Assembly (NCBI RefSeq): GCF_047717795.1 | Contig: NZ_CP159808.1 | Span: 2,161,620-2,225,619 of the forward strand | Length of the DNA: 64,000 nt | Direction of reading: 5' to 3' | Source: Marisalimonas sp016777705 | Lineage (GTDB): Bacteria; Pseudomonadota; Alphaproteobacteria; Puniceispirillales; Marisalimonadaceae | Shown: positions 24,205 to 33,972 of the stretch, one piece after another | Position numbering within the stretch: position 1 is the stretch's first letter | Layout: every line of letters starts with the position of its first letter | Position numbers and translations under genes: made by a program | Notes under the pieces: generated by a model | Database searches by the model: none | The model's input: the letters and a program-made list of their open reading frames with translations, nothing else | Told to the model about the DNA's origin: nothing

Positions 24205-26814
24205 GTGAATAATAAAACCACTCCTATGATGGAACAATATTTAAATATCAAAAACAAACATAAAAACGCTTTATTATTTTATCGCATGGGTGATTTTTAC
24301 GAATTGTTTTTTGAAGATGCAATTGTAGCCTCAAAAGCTTTAGACATTACCTTAACTAAGAGAGGGAAAACAAATGGCATGGATATTCCGATGTGCGGTG
24401 TGCCGTTCCATTCAGCAGATAATTATTTGCCAAAATTAATTAAAAAAGGTTTTAATGTTGCTGTTTGCGAACAAACAGAAACAATAGAAGAAGCAAAAAG
24501 TAATTTAAAAAAAGGTCCTTTAAAAAGGGAAGTTGTAAGAATAATTTCTCCAGGCACACTTACAGAAGACAACTTATTAGATAGAAACGCTAATAATTTT
24601 CTTGGAGCGATTTCAGATGTCAATGGTTCAATTTCTATTTCTTGGGTTGATGTGTCTACGGGATGTTTTAAATCCAGAAACTTACAAAAGGAAAATAACC
24701 AAAAGCAATTACTCACTAACTTACTATTGAGAATGAACTTTTCAGAAATACTAGTTTCAGATGCAATGGAATCGAATATTATAAGTGAAGAATGGCATTC
24801 TATAATAAAAAAACAATCTTCTAGTTTATTCCATTACTCATCGTGTTTACAACAAATATGTTCATATTTCTCTATAATGTCTTTGGAAGGAATTGGTAAA
24901 TTTAGTGATGGAGAAGTTATAGCTGCTGGCGTTTTATTGTCGTATTTAAAACTAACTCAGTGTGGCAAACTTCCAATTTTATCAATGATACAAAATCAGT
25001 CAGAAAATAATTTCTTAGAAATAGATTATTTCACACAAAAATCTCTTGAGATATTATCTAACTTATCTGGTGAAACTAATGGTAGCTTAATTAGCTCCCT
25101 TGATGAGACTAAAACAGCTGGTGGCGCTCGATTATTAAAACAAAGAATAACAGAACCATTTTATAAAGTTGTAGAGATTGAAAAAAGGTACAATCTTATA
25201 AATTGGTTTTTAAATAATGATATTGATATTTTTAAACTTCAAAATAATTTAGTAAATACGCCCGATATTGAAAGATCATTATCTAGGATTTCATTATTAA
25301 GAGGAAGCCCAAAAGATTTATCTATTCTCTGTAATGGCCTTTTAAACGTAAAACAAATTTACGAAACTTTAATATCATTTAAAGATCGTTTAAATCAAGC
25401 GCCATTATTAAATAATATTCTTAATCAAATTAGTGTTGATTATAGTTTATTTGAAAACATTAAAAACTCTCTAAAAAAAGATCTTCCGTTATCAACAAAA
25501 GAAGGTGGTTTTATAAGAGATGGCTATGATGAGAATTTAGATAAATTAAGAAATTTTAGAAATAATGAATTAGAGGAAATAACAAAGCTACAAAATAAAT
25601 ATTCTGATTTGACAAGTGTAAACTCTTTAAAAATTAAATACAATAGAATGTTAGGTTATCACATAGAGGTAAGAGCTGTTCATGACAAGTCATTAAGAGA
25701 CAAAGACATTTTTATTCATAGACAAACAACAGCCCAAACATCAAGATTTACAACTATTGAATTAAACGAAGCTGAAAATCAGTTAATAAATTCATATGAT
25801 AAATCTATTTCTATAGAAATGGATATTTTTAAAAACTTTACTAACCAAATAATAAATGAGGGAAAAAAAATACTAGATATTGCATCTGCAATTTCCGAAT
25901 TAGATATAGGTATTATGGTCGTAAATCAATCCAAAGATAGAGGTTATGTATGTCCCAAAATTTTAGAAAACAAAACATTAGAAATAATTGAAGGAAGACA
26001 TCCAGTTGTAGAAACACAAATGAAATTATCGGAAAATTCCTTTATATCAAATGATTGCATATTAAATAAAGATGATTTTTTATGGTTAATAACAGGACCA
26101 AATATGGCAGGAAAATCAACTTATCTGAGACAAAATGCCCTCATAGTTATTATGGCTCAAGCTGGTTTGTTTGTACCAGCAAAAGAAGCCAATATAGGAG
26201 TATGTGACAAAATTTTTTCTAGAGTTGGTGCGTCAGACGACTTGGCAAAAGGACAGTCTACTTTTATGATAGAAATGATAGAAACCTCCTTGATACTCAA
26301 CACAGCTTCTGAAAAATCTTTGGTCATTCTTGATGAAATAGGTAGAGGAACAGCAACGTTTGATGGACTTGCTATAGCCTGGTCCGTTTTAGATTATTTA
26401 CATAATAAGATAAAACCAAGAACTCTTTTCGCAACACATTATCATGAACTTACATCATTAAAGAAAGATTTAAATCATTTGTCATGTCATAAAATGTCCA
26501 TCAAAGAATGGAACAATTCAATAATTTTTATGCATAAAATAATTGAAGGCGAAGCTGACAAATCTTACGGTATTCACGTTGCCCAATTAGCAGGACTTCC
26601 ATTTGAAGTAATAAAAAAAGCAACACAATTATTATCCAAACTAGAAAATAACAAAGATAACTCATATTTAAAAAAATCTGATAATTTAGATGATAATTAT
26701 TCAAACATTAATGAAAATCAGATTTTTTTTAAAGAATTTGATAATATTAATGTGGATGATATTTCAGCACGTGAAGCTTTAGATATTTTGTATAAACTTA
26801 AATTATTAAGATAA
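24205..26814 (+). CDS. mutS: DNA mismatch repair protein MutS
   Basis: 869-aa mismatch-recognition ATPase. The N-terminal mismatch domain has 'LLFYRMGDFYELFFEDA' (with the Phe-x-Glu motif that wedges mismatches). The ATPase domain has Walker A 'GPNMAGKSTYLRQ' near residue 631, 'SRVGASDDLAKGQSTFMIEM', Walker B 'LVILDEIGRGTATFDG' and 'ATHYHELTSL'. The C-terminal 'DISAREALDILYKL' dimer helix is intact. The start is GTG at 24205; an in-frame ATG at 24226 is an alternative. glnD follows after 3 bases. mutL is not in the window. Confidence 0.97.
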   Translation: MNNKTTPMMEQYLNIKNKHKNALLFYRMGDFYELFFEDAIVASKALDITLTKRGKTNGMDIPMCGVPFHSADNYLPKLIKKGFNVAVCEQTETIEEAKSNLKKGPLKREVVRIISPGTLTEDNLLDRNANNFLGAISDVNGSISISWVDVSTGCFKSRNLQKENNQKQLLTNLLLRMNFSEILVSDAMESNIISEEWHSIIKKQSSSLFHYSSCLQQICSYFSIMSLEGIGKFSDGEVIAAGVLLSYLKLTQCGKLPILSMIQNQSENNFLEIDYFTQKSLEILSNLSGETNGSLISSLDETKTAGGARLLKQRITEPFYKVVEIEKRYNLINWFLNNDIDIFKLQNNLVNTPDIERSLSRISLLRGSPKDLSILCNGLLNVKQIYETLISFKDRLNQAPLLNNILNQISVDYSLFENIKNSLKKDLPLSTKEGGFIRDGYDENLDKLRNFRNNELEEITKLQNKYSDLTSVNSLKIKYNRMLGYHIEVRAVHDKSLRDKDIFIHRQTTAQTSRFTTIELNEAENQLINSYDKSISIEMDIFKNFTNQIINEGKKILDIASAISELDIGIMVVNQSKDRGYVCPKILENKTLEIIEGRHPVVETQMKLSENSFISNDCILNKDDFLWLITGPNMAGKSTYLRQNALIVIMAQAGLFVPAKEANIGVCDKIFSRVGASDDLAKGQSTFMIEMIETSLILNTASEKSLVILDEIGRGTATFDGLAIAWSVLDYLHNKIKPRTLFATHYHELTSLKKDLNHLSCHKMSIKEWNNSIIFMHKIIEGEADKSYGIHVAQLAGLPFEVIKKATQLLSKLENNKDNSYLKKSDNLDDNYSNINENQIFFKEFDNINVDDISAREALDILYKLKLLR

Positions 26815-26817
26815 GAT

Positions 26818-28536
26818 ATGGATAGAATTAGTTTTAAATCAGGATTTACTTTATTTAATAAAAAAAAAGAAAAACTGCAAAACACGTCAAATAAAATTAA
26901 TCAAAATTCATTATGGGTTCAAAGTTTGGAACCAATTAAATATGCAAAAAATTGTTCTGAAAATTTATATAAGATAGATGATTTTAAGACTGAAACAAAT
27001 GATTTAGTTCTTTTCAAAAAAGAATTGTTTTCAAATTTAAAAAATCAGTTAGATGAAAAAAATGACTTAATTAAAAAAATATTTTTAGGAACATCAGATG
27101 GATCACTTAATGTAGGTTTAAATTCTATTTTAATTGATAGTATGATGAGAGTAGTATTTAAAAAAATATATCATAAGATATTTAATAATACAGATTACAT
27201 TTTTTCAATAATTGCAGTTGGTGGCTATGGACGAGGTGAACTTGCACCCTGCTCTGACTTAGATTTATTGTTCCTATTACCTAATAATTTAAAAATAAAT
27301 GAGAGCAAGCATGCTGAAGAAGTTATTCAATTTATATTATATATATTATGGGATTTAGGATACTCAGTTGGCCACTCCACTAGAACGATTGATGATTGTA
27401 TTGAAAAAAGTAAATTAGATTTAACTATTTCTACAGCCTTGCTAGAGAAGCGATTTATAGTAGGAAATGAAGATGTTTTTAGTTTATTAAATGATAAATT
27501 TACTTTTTTTATAAAAAACACAAAGACATTAAAATTTGTTGAAGCCAAGTTAGTCGAATCAGAATTGAGACATAAAAGATTTGGAGGTTCAAGATATGTC
27601 GTAGAACCTAATGTGAAAGATGGTAAGGGTGGTTTAAGAGATTTACATACACTAATTTGGATTTCAAAATTTGCTTACAAAGTTGACAGTGTTTCAAAAT
27701 TAATAAACATGGGCGCATTATCAAAAAAAGAAGCAGCTTCTTTTGCTGAATCTCAAAGATTTTTACTTTCTGTCAGATGTCATCTTCATTATAGAGCATT
27801 TAGAGAAGATGATAGACTAGCCATGGATGCTCAACTAGATCTTGCTAAAACCATGAATTTTAAAAATACTATAACTCAAAAAGATGTTGAAAGGTTTATG
27901 AAAAGATATTTTCTTGCAACTAAAACAGTTGGTAGTTTGACAAGAATATTTTGTGCGGCAATTGAAACAGAGTTTAATAAGCCACTTAGGTTAAGCTTTT
28001 TAAGTTTTAAAAAAAAGGAAGATGTATACCCATTTGATATTGAATTAGGTCGTTTATTTGTAAAGAATAAAGAAGTATTATCAGAAAATCCTGTCAATAT
28101 AATTAAACTTTTTAATATTTCACATAACAAAAATATAGATATTCATCCAAAAACCCTCCGGTATTTAACTAGCTTACAACGACTGATAAACCATGAAGTT
28201 AGACATGATTTTGACGCTAATAAAATGTTTTTAGATATTTTAACTAGTGATAAGGATTCAACTAGAACGCTAAGATTAATGAATGAATCAAATATTTTAG
28301 GTAAATTTATACCTGAGTTTCAAAAAATTGTAGGCTTAATGCAATTTGATATGTATCACTCATATACGGTTGATGAACATACTATTTTCACAATCTCTAA
28401 TCTTTATTCTTTAAAAAATGGAGAATTCAAAAATTTTGCACCATTAGCAAGTAAAGTAATTTTAGAAATTAGCACAAAAAAATGTCTGTTTGTTGCTATG
28501 TTATTACATGACATTGCTAAAGGGAGAAAAAGGTGA
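26818..28536 (+). CDS. glnD: PII uridylyltransferase GlnD, 5' part of frameshifted gene
   Basis: First 572 codons of the bifunctional enzyme that uridylylates PII in nitrogen limitation and removes UMP in excess. The nucleotidyltransferase domain holds 'AVGGYGRGELAPCSDLDLLF' (residues about 133-152, with the Asp pair), followed by 'VEPNVKDGKGGLRDLHTLIW'. The HD domain begins ('TVDEHTIFTI', 'LLHDIAKG') and the frame then stops at TGA 28534-28536. Removing one base of the A5 run at 28527-28531 restores 'HDIAKGRKGDHSENGA' and gives one 949-aa protein of normal length. So this is one gene with a +1-base shift, from assembly error, real mutation or recoding. Confidence 0.9.
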   Translation: MDRISFKSGFTLFNKKKEKLQNTSNKINQNSLWVQSLEPIKYAKNCSENLYKIDDFKTETNDLVLFKKELFSNLKNQLDEKNDLIKKIFLGTSDGSLNVGLNSILIDSMMRVVFKKIYHKIFNNTDYIFSIIAVGGYGRGELAPCSDLDLLFLLPNNLKINESKHAEEVIQFILYILWDLGYSVGHSTRTIDDCIEKSKLDLTISTALLEKRFIVGNEDVFSLLNDKFTFFIKNTKTLKFVEAKLVESELRHKRFGGSRYVVEPNVKDGKGGLRDLHTLIWISKFAYKVDSVSKLINMGALSKKEAASFAESQRFLLSVRCHLHYRAFREDDRLAMDAQLDLAKTMNFKNTITQKDVERFMKRYFLATKTVGSLTRIFCAAIETEFNKPLRLSFLSFKKKEDVYPFDIELGRLFVKNKEVLSENPVNIIKLFNISHNKNIDIHPKTLRYLTSLQRLINHEVRHDFDANKMFLDILTSDKDSTRTLRLMNESNILGKFIPEFQKIVGLMQFDMYHSYTVDEHTIFTISNLYSLKNGEFKNFAPLASKVILEISTKKCLFVAMLLHDIAKGRKR

Positions 28537-29668
28537 CCATTCAGAGAATGGCGCCTTAATAGCCTCTGTTGTTTGTCCAAGATTAGGTCTCAGTAAAGAA
28601 GAAACAAAAACTGTAGAGTGGCTTATTTTTTACCACTTATTAATGAGTAAAACTGCATTTCGTTATGAATTAGGAGATGCAAGAGTTATTAAGAGTTTTG
28701 TTGATAAGGTGAAGTCAGTTGAGAGGTTAAAATTGTTATTAGTTTTAACAGTAGCGGATATAAAAGGGGTTGGTCCAGAAATATGGAATGATTGGAAAGG
28801 ATCCTTAATTACTGAACTATACTCCAAATCATTTGATATGCTTCAAAAAGATAATGTTAATGAATTAATTAAAACTCCTAAAAAATCCTTTGAGAATTTT
28901 CTAATTGAAAATCGTTTAACTAACTCTGATGCAAAACAATATTGCAGTTATTATTATGACAATTACTGGGAAATATTTAAATTATCAAGAATAATTAATC
29001 ATTATGAAATTTTCAGAAATATGTATAAAGATTCAAAGAAGTTCAAAGTTCATCTCTTTGACGAAAGTAAGTTGAAAGCAACTGAACTTCTTGTAATAGC
29101 GCCTGATCATCATGGTTTATTTTCATTGATTTCAGGTTTAGTATCTGCTTCAGGTTACGATGTTGTAAATGCAAAAATAATAACACGTTCAGATGGTTAT
29201 GCTTTAGATACTTTTTTTATACAAAATAAAAATAGACAACCAATTATAGAAGAACATTCTAAAAAAAAGTTGGTTAAAGTAATTTCCCAAGGTTTAGAAG
29301 GAAACTTTAATGTAGAAAAAGCTTTAAATAAAAGGTGGGAAGAAATTCCAGCACGTTTTCGTGCTATCAAAGCTCCTACTCGTGTCATAATAGATAATAA
29401 TATGAGTGATGAATACTCTATCTTAGAAATAAAATGTAAAAATGCACCTGGTGTATTATATAGAATTACAAAAGTTATAACAAGCTTGGGCTTGCAAATT
29501 AATACTGCTAATGTATCTACCTACGGTGATAGGGTAGTGGATATTTTTTATATAAAAGATGCCTTTGGGTTAAAAATAGATAATAATAAAAGTATGGATA
29601 AAGTTAAAATGTCGATTTTGAAAACATTAGAAGAAACAGATCCAGCAAATCAAATGAATAGATCTTGA
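28490..29668 (+). CDS. glnD: PII uridylyltransferase GlnD, 3' part of frameshifted gene
   Basis: Remainder of glnD in the next frame; real coding sense starts near 28532 with 'GDHSENGALIASVVCPRLG', the second half of the HD domain (the Asp in 'LTVADIKGVGPEIWNDWKG' is also HD-type). Two C-terminal ACT domains follow: 'LLVIAPDHHGLFSLISGLVS' and 'EIKCKNAPGVLYRITKVI', the glutamine-sensing region. The upstream ATG in this frame overlaps the first part and has no ribosome site I can see. The 3' part has kept its family motifs and 380 sense codons, so the shift is recent or not real. murJ follows 7 bases later. Confidence 0.88.
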   Translation: MLLCYYMTLLKGEKGDHSENGALIASVVCPRLGLSKEETKTVEWLIFYHLLMSKTAFRYELGDARVIKSFVDKVKSVERLKLLLVLTVADIKGVGPEIWNDWKGSLITELYSKSFDMLQKDNVNELIKTPKKSFENFLIENRLTNSDAKQYCSYYYDNYWEIFKLSRIINHYEIFRNMYKDSKKFKVHLFDESKLKATELLVIAPDHHGLFSLISGLVSASGYDVVNAKIITRSDGYALDTFFIQNKNRQPIIEEHSKKKLVKVISQGLEGNFNVEKALNKRWEEIPARFRAIKAPTRVIIDNNMSDEYSILEIKCKNAPGVLYRITKVITSLGLQINTANVSTYGDRVVDIFYIKDAFGLKIDNNKSMDKVKMSILKTLEETDPANQMNRS

Positions 29669-29675
29669 GAAACTG

Positions 29676-31283
29676 ATGAAAGACAAAACTTCCTTTTTTA
29701 TTAAGGGTTTTACTCAATTAGCTAGTTTAACTTTTTTAAGTCGTATTTCTGGGTTTATAAGAGATATATTTATAGCAACTTTTTTAGGTGCGGGTATTTT
29801 ATCTGATGTTTTTCTTATTGCTTTTAAGTTACCTAACTTATTTAGAAGAATTACTGCTGAAGGTGCCTTAACTTCTGCGTTACTTCCAATTTATACCAAA
29901 CTGATAGAAAAAAAAAATAAAGCATTTGCTATTAATTTTTATAAAGCTTTTATACTTAGATTTTTTATTTATTTGTGCATATTTACAATAGTTGTGCAAA
30001 TATTTATGCCTTTTATTATACATGTTTTAGCACCGGGGTTTTCAGATAATAAACTTGTTATGAGTCATATAATATCATTAACAAGAATAACAATTATCTT
30101 TATGCCCTTGATATCAATAGTAGCTATTTTAGGTGTTGTAACAAATGTTGCAGGTAGATTTTGGCCTTTTGCGTTTACGCCTATTATTTTAAATTTATCT
30201 TTGATAATAAGTTGTTTTTTTATAGATGATTCTTTGATAATTAAATCTATGCCATTATCTATAGGAACAGTTTTAGCAGGCTTTCTACAATTAATTTTTA
30301 TGTCAATAATTATTAAAAAATATAAGATTCTAAATACAAACAAAGCCAAAACAGAGGACGTATTTCTTAAAGATAAAGATGAGATCCAATCTTACATTAA
30401 AAAAACATGGTATAAATTTTTACCGGCTGCTTTGGGAGGAGGTATTCTCCAAATAAATTTATTTGTTGACACAATTTTAGCTAGTTTATTAGGTTTTGGT
30501 TCAATCTCATATCTTTACTTTGCAGACAGGGTTGCTCAGTTACCTTTAGGTATAATAGGAATTGCATTAAGCACTTCATTATTAACTTCTTTGTCAAAGT
30601 CAATTGCAAAAAATGATATAAAACAATTTTCAAATGAATTAATAATATCTTTAAAAATTGGATTATTTTTTTCAATTCCATCATTGTTCGTTCTTGTAAA
30701 TTTTTCTGATTTAATTATTAATGTATTATTTCAAAGAGGACAGTTTGGCATAGAAGAATCTAATGAAACAGCATTAGCATTGAAAGCATACGCTTTTGGA
30801 ATTCCAGCTTTCATCATTTTAAAGTCATGCCAGCCAGCTTTTCTTTCAGAAGGAAATACAAAAACCCCAATGTATATTGGAATTGTATTACTTATTTTAA
30901 ATATAATTTTTTCACTAATTATGATGCGTTATTTTTATCACGCAGGGATAGCTTTAGCGACGTCAATTTCTTCATGGGTAGGATGTATTATTTATATTGT
31001 TCTTCTTATCAAAAGTGAAAAATTATCAAAACCTAAAATTAGTTTTGATCATTATGCTTTTAACATTTTTTCTATTTTTGTTTATTCTTTAAAGATAAGT
31101 TTTGTGTCTGTGTTTATGGTATTTATAATGAAATTTTTTGTGTATTTTTCAAAAAGTTATCAAATTAATGAATTTTGTACTTTATTAATAATAACCTCAT
31201 TAGGGTTTTCAATGTATATTTTGACTTCTTCTTTATTAAGTTATATTCCTCAAGAGCTTTTAAAAAAACATGTTAAAATTTAA
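29676..31283 (+). CDS. murJ: Lipid II flippase MurJ
   Basis: 535-aa polytopic protein of the MOP superfamily (about 14 hydrophobic segments) that flips lipid II across the inner membrane for peptidoglycan synthesis. The N-terminal 'TLLSRI'-type motif appears as 'LASLTFLSRISGFIRDIFIA', followed by 'DVFLIAFKLPNLFRRITAEG' and 'ALTSALLPIYTKL', which are diagnostic. 'FADRVAQLPLGIIGIALST' marks the middle. glnD-murJ-trpS is a conserved alphaproteobacterial order. Base composition is especially T-rich, as for membrane proteins in low-GC genomes. Confidence 0.96.
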   Translation: MKDKTSFFIKGFTQLASLTFLSRISGFIRDIFIATFLGAGILSDVFLIAFKLPNLFRRITAEGALTSALLPIYTKLIEKKNKAFAINFYKAFILRFFIYLCIFTIVVQIFMPFIIHVLAPGFSDNKLVMSHIISLTRITIIFMPLISIVAILGVVTNVAGRFWPFAFTPIILNLSLIISCFFIDDSLIIKSMPLSIGTVLAGFLQLIFMSIIIKKYKILNTNKAKTEDVFLKDKDEIQSYIKKTWYKFLPAALGGGILQINLFVDTILASLLGFGSISYLYFADRVAQLPLGIIGIALSTSLLTSLSKSIAKNDIKQFSNELIISLKIGLFFSIPSLFVLVNFSDLIINVLFQRGQFGIEESNETALALKAYAFGIPAFIILKSCQPAFLSEGNTKTPMYIGIVLLILNIIFSLIMMRYFYHAGIALATSISSWVGCIIYIVLLIKSEKLSKPKISFDHYAFNIFSIFVYSLKISFVSVFMVFIMKFFVYFSKSYQINEFCTLLIITSLGFSMYILTSSLLSYIPQELLKKHVKI

Positions 31284-31301
31284 GAAAGATGAAAAAGTGT
31301 A

Positions 31302-32336
31302 ATGACAATTCCTCAATCTAAACAAAACGAAAAAAGAATTTTTTCAGGTATTCAACCAACCGGTAATTTACACCTAGGTAATTATTTAGGAGCCATTAAA
31401 AATTGGGTAAAACTTCAAGAGGATTTTTCTTCTATTTTTTCAATAGTAGATTTACATGCAATAACAGTTCCACAAGAACCTTTACAATTAAGAGCATCAA
31501 TACACGAGGTAACAGCTGCAATAATTGCTTCTGGAATAGATATAAATAAATCAATACTTTTTAATCAATCCTCCGTTAAAGAACATTCTGAATTAGCATG
31601 GATATTTAATTGTGTTTGTAGAATTGGTTGGTTAAATCGTATGACACAATTTAAAGAAAAAGCTGGTAAAAATAGAGAAAATGCTACAGTTGGACTTTAT
31701 AGTTATCCGGTGTTAATGGCTGCAGACATCCTGTTATACAAAGCTACCCATGTTCCAGTTGGAGATGACCAAAAACAACACATTGAATTAGCAAGAGATA
31801 TAGCATCCTCGTTTAATAATATGTTTACTTTGGACAATGAAAATAACTTCTTTAGTTTACCAGAACCTCAAATATTTGGACCTGCAACTCGAGTTATGAG
31901 TTTAAGGGATGGAACAAAAAAAATGAGTAAATCTGATCCATCAGACGCATCCAGAATTAATTTAACTGATACTAAAGAAGAAATATCTAGTAAAATTAAA
32001 AAAGCTAAAACAGATCCTAATCCGTTACCAGAAACAGTGGATGAACTTAAAAAAAGGCCAGAGGCATTTAATTTACTTAACATATACTCATCTCTATCAA
32101 ATCAAACTCTTGATAAAACTGTTGAAAATTTTGTTGGGAAAGGCTTTTCCCATTTTAAACCTAAGCTTATTGAGTTAGCAGTTGAAAATTTAAACCCTAT
32201 TTCATCTGAAATGAGATATTTGTTAAAAGATACAAAAGCAATAGACAAAATTTTGAAAACTGGAGAAATTAAAGCAAGACAGATTGCTGAACCAGTGTTG
32301 CAAGATGTTAAAAGTTTAGTTGGTCTTATTAACTAA
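31302..32336 (+). CDS. trpS: Tryptophanyl-tRNA synthetase
   Basis: 344-aa class I synthetase that charges tRNA-Trp. It has the 'HIGH' equivalent in 'SGIQPTGNLHLGNYLGAIKNW' (key: HLGN, residues about 24-27), 'PVGDDQKQHIELARDI', and the KMSKS loop 'DGTKKMSKSDPSDASRI'. Length is standard. It follows murJ by 18 bases and precedes nfu by 59 bases, a gap with its own strong ribosome site, so nfu may have a separate promoter. Confidence 0.97.
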   Translation: MTIPQSKQNEKRIFSGIQPTGNLHLGNYLGAIKNWVKLQEDFSSIFSIVDLHAITVPQEPLQLRASIHEVTAAIIASGIDINKSILFNQSSVKEHSELAWIFNCVCRIGWLNRMTQFKEKAGKNRENATVGLYSYPVLMAADILLYKATHVPVGDDQKQHIELARDIASSFNNMFTLDNENNFFSLPEPQIFGPATRVMSLRDGTKKMSKSDPSDASRINLTDTKEEISSKIKKAKTDPNPLPETVDELKKRPEAFNLLNIYSSLSNQTLDKTVENFVGKGFSHFKPKLIELAVENLNPISSEMRYLLKDTKAIDKILKTGEIKARQIAEPVLQDVKSLVGLIN

Positions 32337-32395
32337 ACATGAAAGATAGTTGATAATTTTTAAAAAAATGATACTTTACATCATGGAGGTTTATA

Positions 32396-32953
32396 ATGTT
32401 TATTCAAACTGAAGACACACCAAATCCTGAGACGTTGAAGTTCATGCCTGGGGAGAATGTATTAAAAAAGGGAACGGTAGACTTCTCAAATAAAGAGCAA
32501 TCCAAGGTGTCACCGTTAGCTTCCCGTTTATTTGATGTAGATGGAGTAAGTAGAGTATTCTTAGGTTCAGACTTTATTTCAGTAACTAAAGATTCTAGTT
32601 TAGATTGGAATACTCTTAAGCCTTCAATTCTAACTGGAATTATGGAACATTATTCTAGTGGATTTCCAGTATTAAATGATGATGTATTAAACAACTCTGA
32701 AACTAATAATGAAGAAGATACTGAAACCATTAAACAAATTAAAGATCTTTTAGAAACTAGAGTTAGGCCTGCTGTAGCAATGGATGGCGGTGATATAACT
32801 TTCTGCTCATTTGAAGAAGGCGTAGTTACTCTTCAAATGAAAGGTGCTTGTGCCGGTTGTCCCTCTAGTACGGCTACTTTAAAAATGGGTATTGAAAATA
32901 TGCTTAGACATTACATTCCAGAAGTTACAGAAGTTAAAGCAGCAGAATTATAA
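32396..32953 (+). CDS. NifU-like iron-sulfur scaffold/carrier (Nfu)
   Basis: 185 aa: an Nfu N-terminal domain ('MFIQTEDTPNPETLKFMPG', residues 1-90) and a C-terminal NifU-like domain (about 115-183) with the Fe-S ligand motif CxxC in 'MKGACAGCPSSTATLKMGIE'. Nfu proteins carry 4Fe-4S clusters to client apoproteins. A full GGAGGT ribosome site lies 5 bases before the ATG. The trpS-nfu neighbourhood, and this Nfu_N plus NifU architecture, are usual in Alphaproteobacteria and mitochondria (NFU1). Confidence 0.93.
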   Translation: MFIQTEDTPNPETLKFMPGENVLKKGTVDFSNKEQSKVSPLASRLFDVDGVSRVFLGSDFISVTKDSSLDWNTLKPSILTGIMEHYSSGFPVLNDDVLNNSETNNEEDTETIKQIKDLLETRVRPAVAMDGGDITFCSFEEGVVTLQMKGACAGCPSSTATLKMGIENMLRHYIPEVTEVKAAEL

Positions 32954-32969
32954 TTTTTCAACAAATAAT

Positions 32970-33965
32970 ATGTTGACTAAAGCTAAAAAAATTAAAGATA
33001 AATATTTTATAAATATTTTATATTTATTGGTAATATTACTATTGTTTTTGTTAGGTTTTATAGGTCCAGGCTTCTGGAAAATGAACTCGCCTAACTTTAA
33101 GTTTGTTGTATTTCAAAAAGATCTGAACAAAGATACTATTATTGTAAATAAAGAAGTGAAATTTAACTTTAACAATAAATATTTATCTTCAGATCAAATT
33201 AATAAAAAATCTAAAGTTATCAAATGGTCAAATCAAGTTTTAAGAAGTATTGAAAATCAACTTCCCGTTCCACGGATGTATTTTTCTTCCATACCTAAAA
33301 ATATTAATGAATATAAAATATTTGAAAAAAAGAAAGTCTTTTTGAGTATTTTATTACCCATAGCGTTAAGGGGGAACGAATTGGTTTTGGAAGAACGAAA
33401 GCGATTGAAAGTTGCCTTCCTAACCAATAATATTTATAAAATAGAATATTTTGCAAAAAAATATAAAGTTAAAAATTTTACAAAGATTAACTTTGGGAGC
33501 TTAAATAGCTTACAATTAAGAAATATAAAGAAAGAATTACTAATTAAAGTAAATAGAGTTCCTGTCTCCATGATAATTGCGCAAGCTATTATTGAAAGTG
33601 GATGGGGGGCTTCCAGATTTTCTCAAGAAGGTAATGCATTATTTGGTGAATGGACTTGGAAAAATAATGATGGGATTAAACCGAATGGAAATTTAGATGC
33701 AAACTTTGCTGTAAAAAGTTTCAAAAATATATCAGAATCACTTAATTCTTATATACTAAATTTAAATAGACATCCAGCGTATACAGAAATGAGAAATTAT
33801 AGATCAATGATGTTTAAAGCCGGAAAAGACATTACGGGATATGACACTGCTGCATATCTGGAAAACTATGCAGAAATTGGATTAGCTTATGTAGAAAAAG
33901 TCAATGATATGATTAAAAGTAACAAATTATATAAATTTGAAAATTCTGTGTTAGAAAAGCGTTAA
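32970..33965 (+). CDS. Bax-like membrane-anchored N-acetylglucosaminidase
   Basis: 331 aa from ATG 32970. One N-terminal membrane anchor (about residues 12-35, 'NILYLLVILLLFLLGF'), a linker, then a glucosaminidase (GH73-like) domain. Its signature is 'VPVSMIIAQAIIESGWGASR' (catalytic Glu in IIESGWG, about residue 211) and 'EGNALFGEWTW', with 'AYTEMRNYRSMMF' near the end. The family (E. coli Bax) is predicted to cut peptidoglycan glycan strands in the periplasm. The longer open frame upstream only overlaps nfu. It converges on a polysaccharide deacetylase. Confidence 0.85.
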   Translation: MLTKAKKIKDKYFINILYLLVILLLFLLGFIGPGFWKMNSPNFKFVVFQKDLNKDTIIVNKEVKFNFNNKYLSSDQINKKSKVIKWSNQVLRSIENQLPVPRMYFSSIPKNINEYKIFEKKKVFLSILLPIALRGNELVLEERKRLKVAFLTNNIYKIEYFAKKYKVKNFTKINFGSLNSLQLRNIKKELLIKVNRVPVSMIIAQAIIESGWGASRFSQEGNALFGEWTWKNNDGIKPNGNLDANFAVKSFKNISESLNSYILNLNRHPAYTEMRNYRSMMFKAGKDITGYDTAAYLENYAEIGLAYVEKVNDMIKSNKLYKFENSVLEKR

Positions 33966-33972
33966 ACTAAAA

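Noticed and set aside
28490..28536. Classical -1 slippery heptamer (X XXY YYZ) in glnD
   Set aside because: The needed shift is +1 (or loss of one A), and the in-frame sequence around the A5 run does not form a standard -1 site. An error or mutation is simpler.
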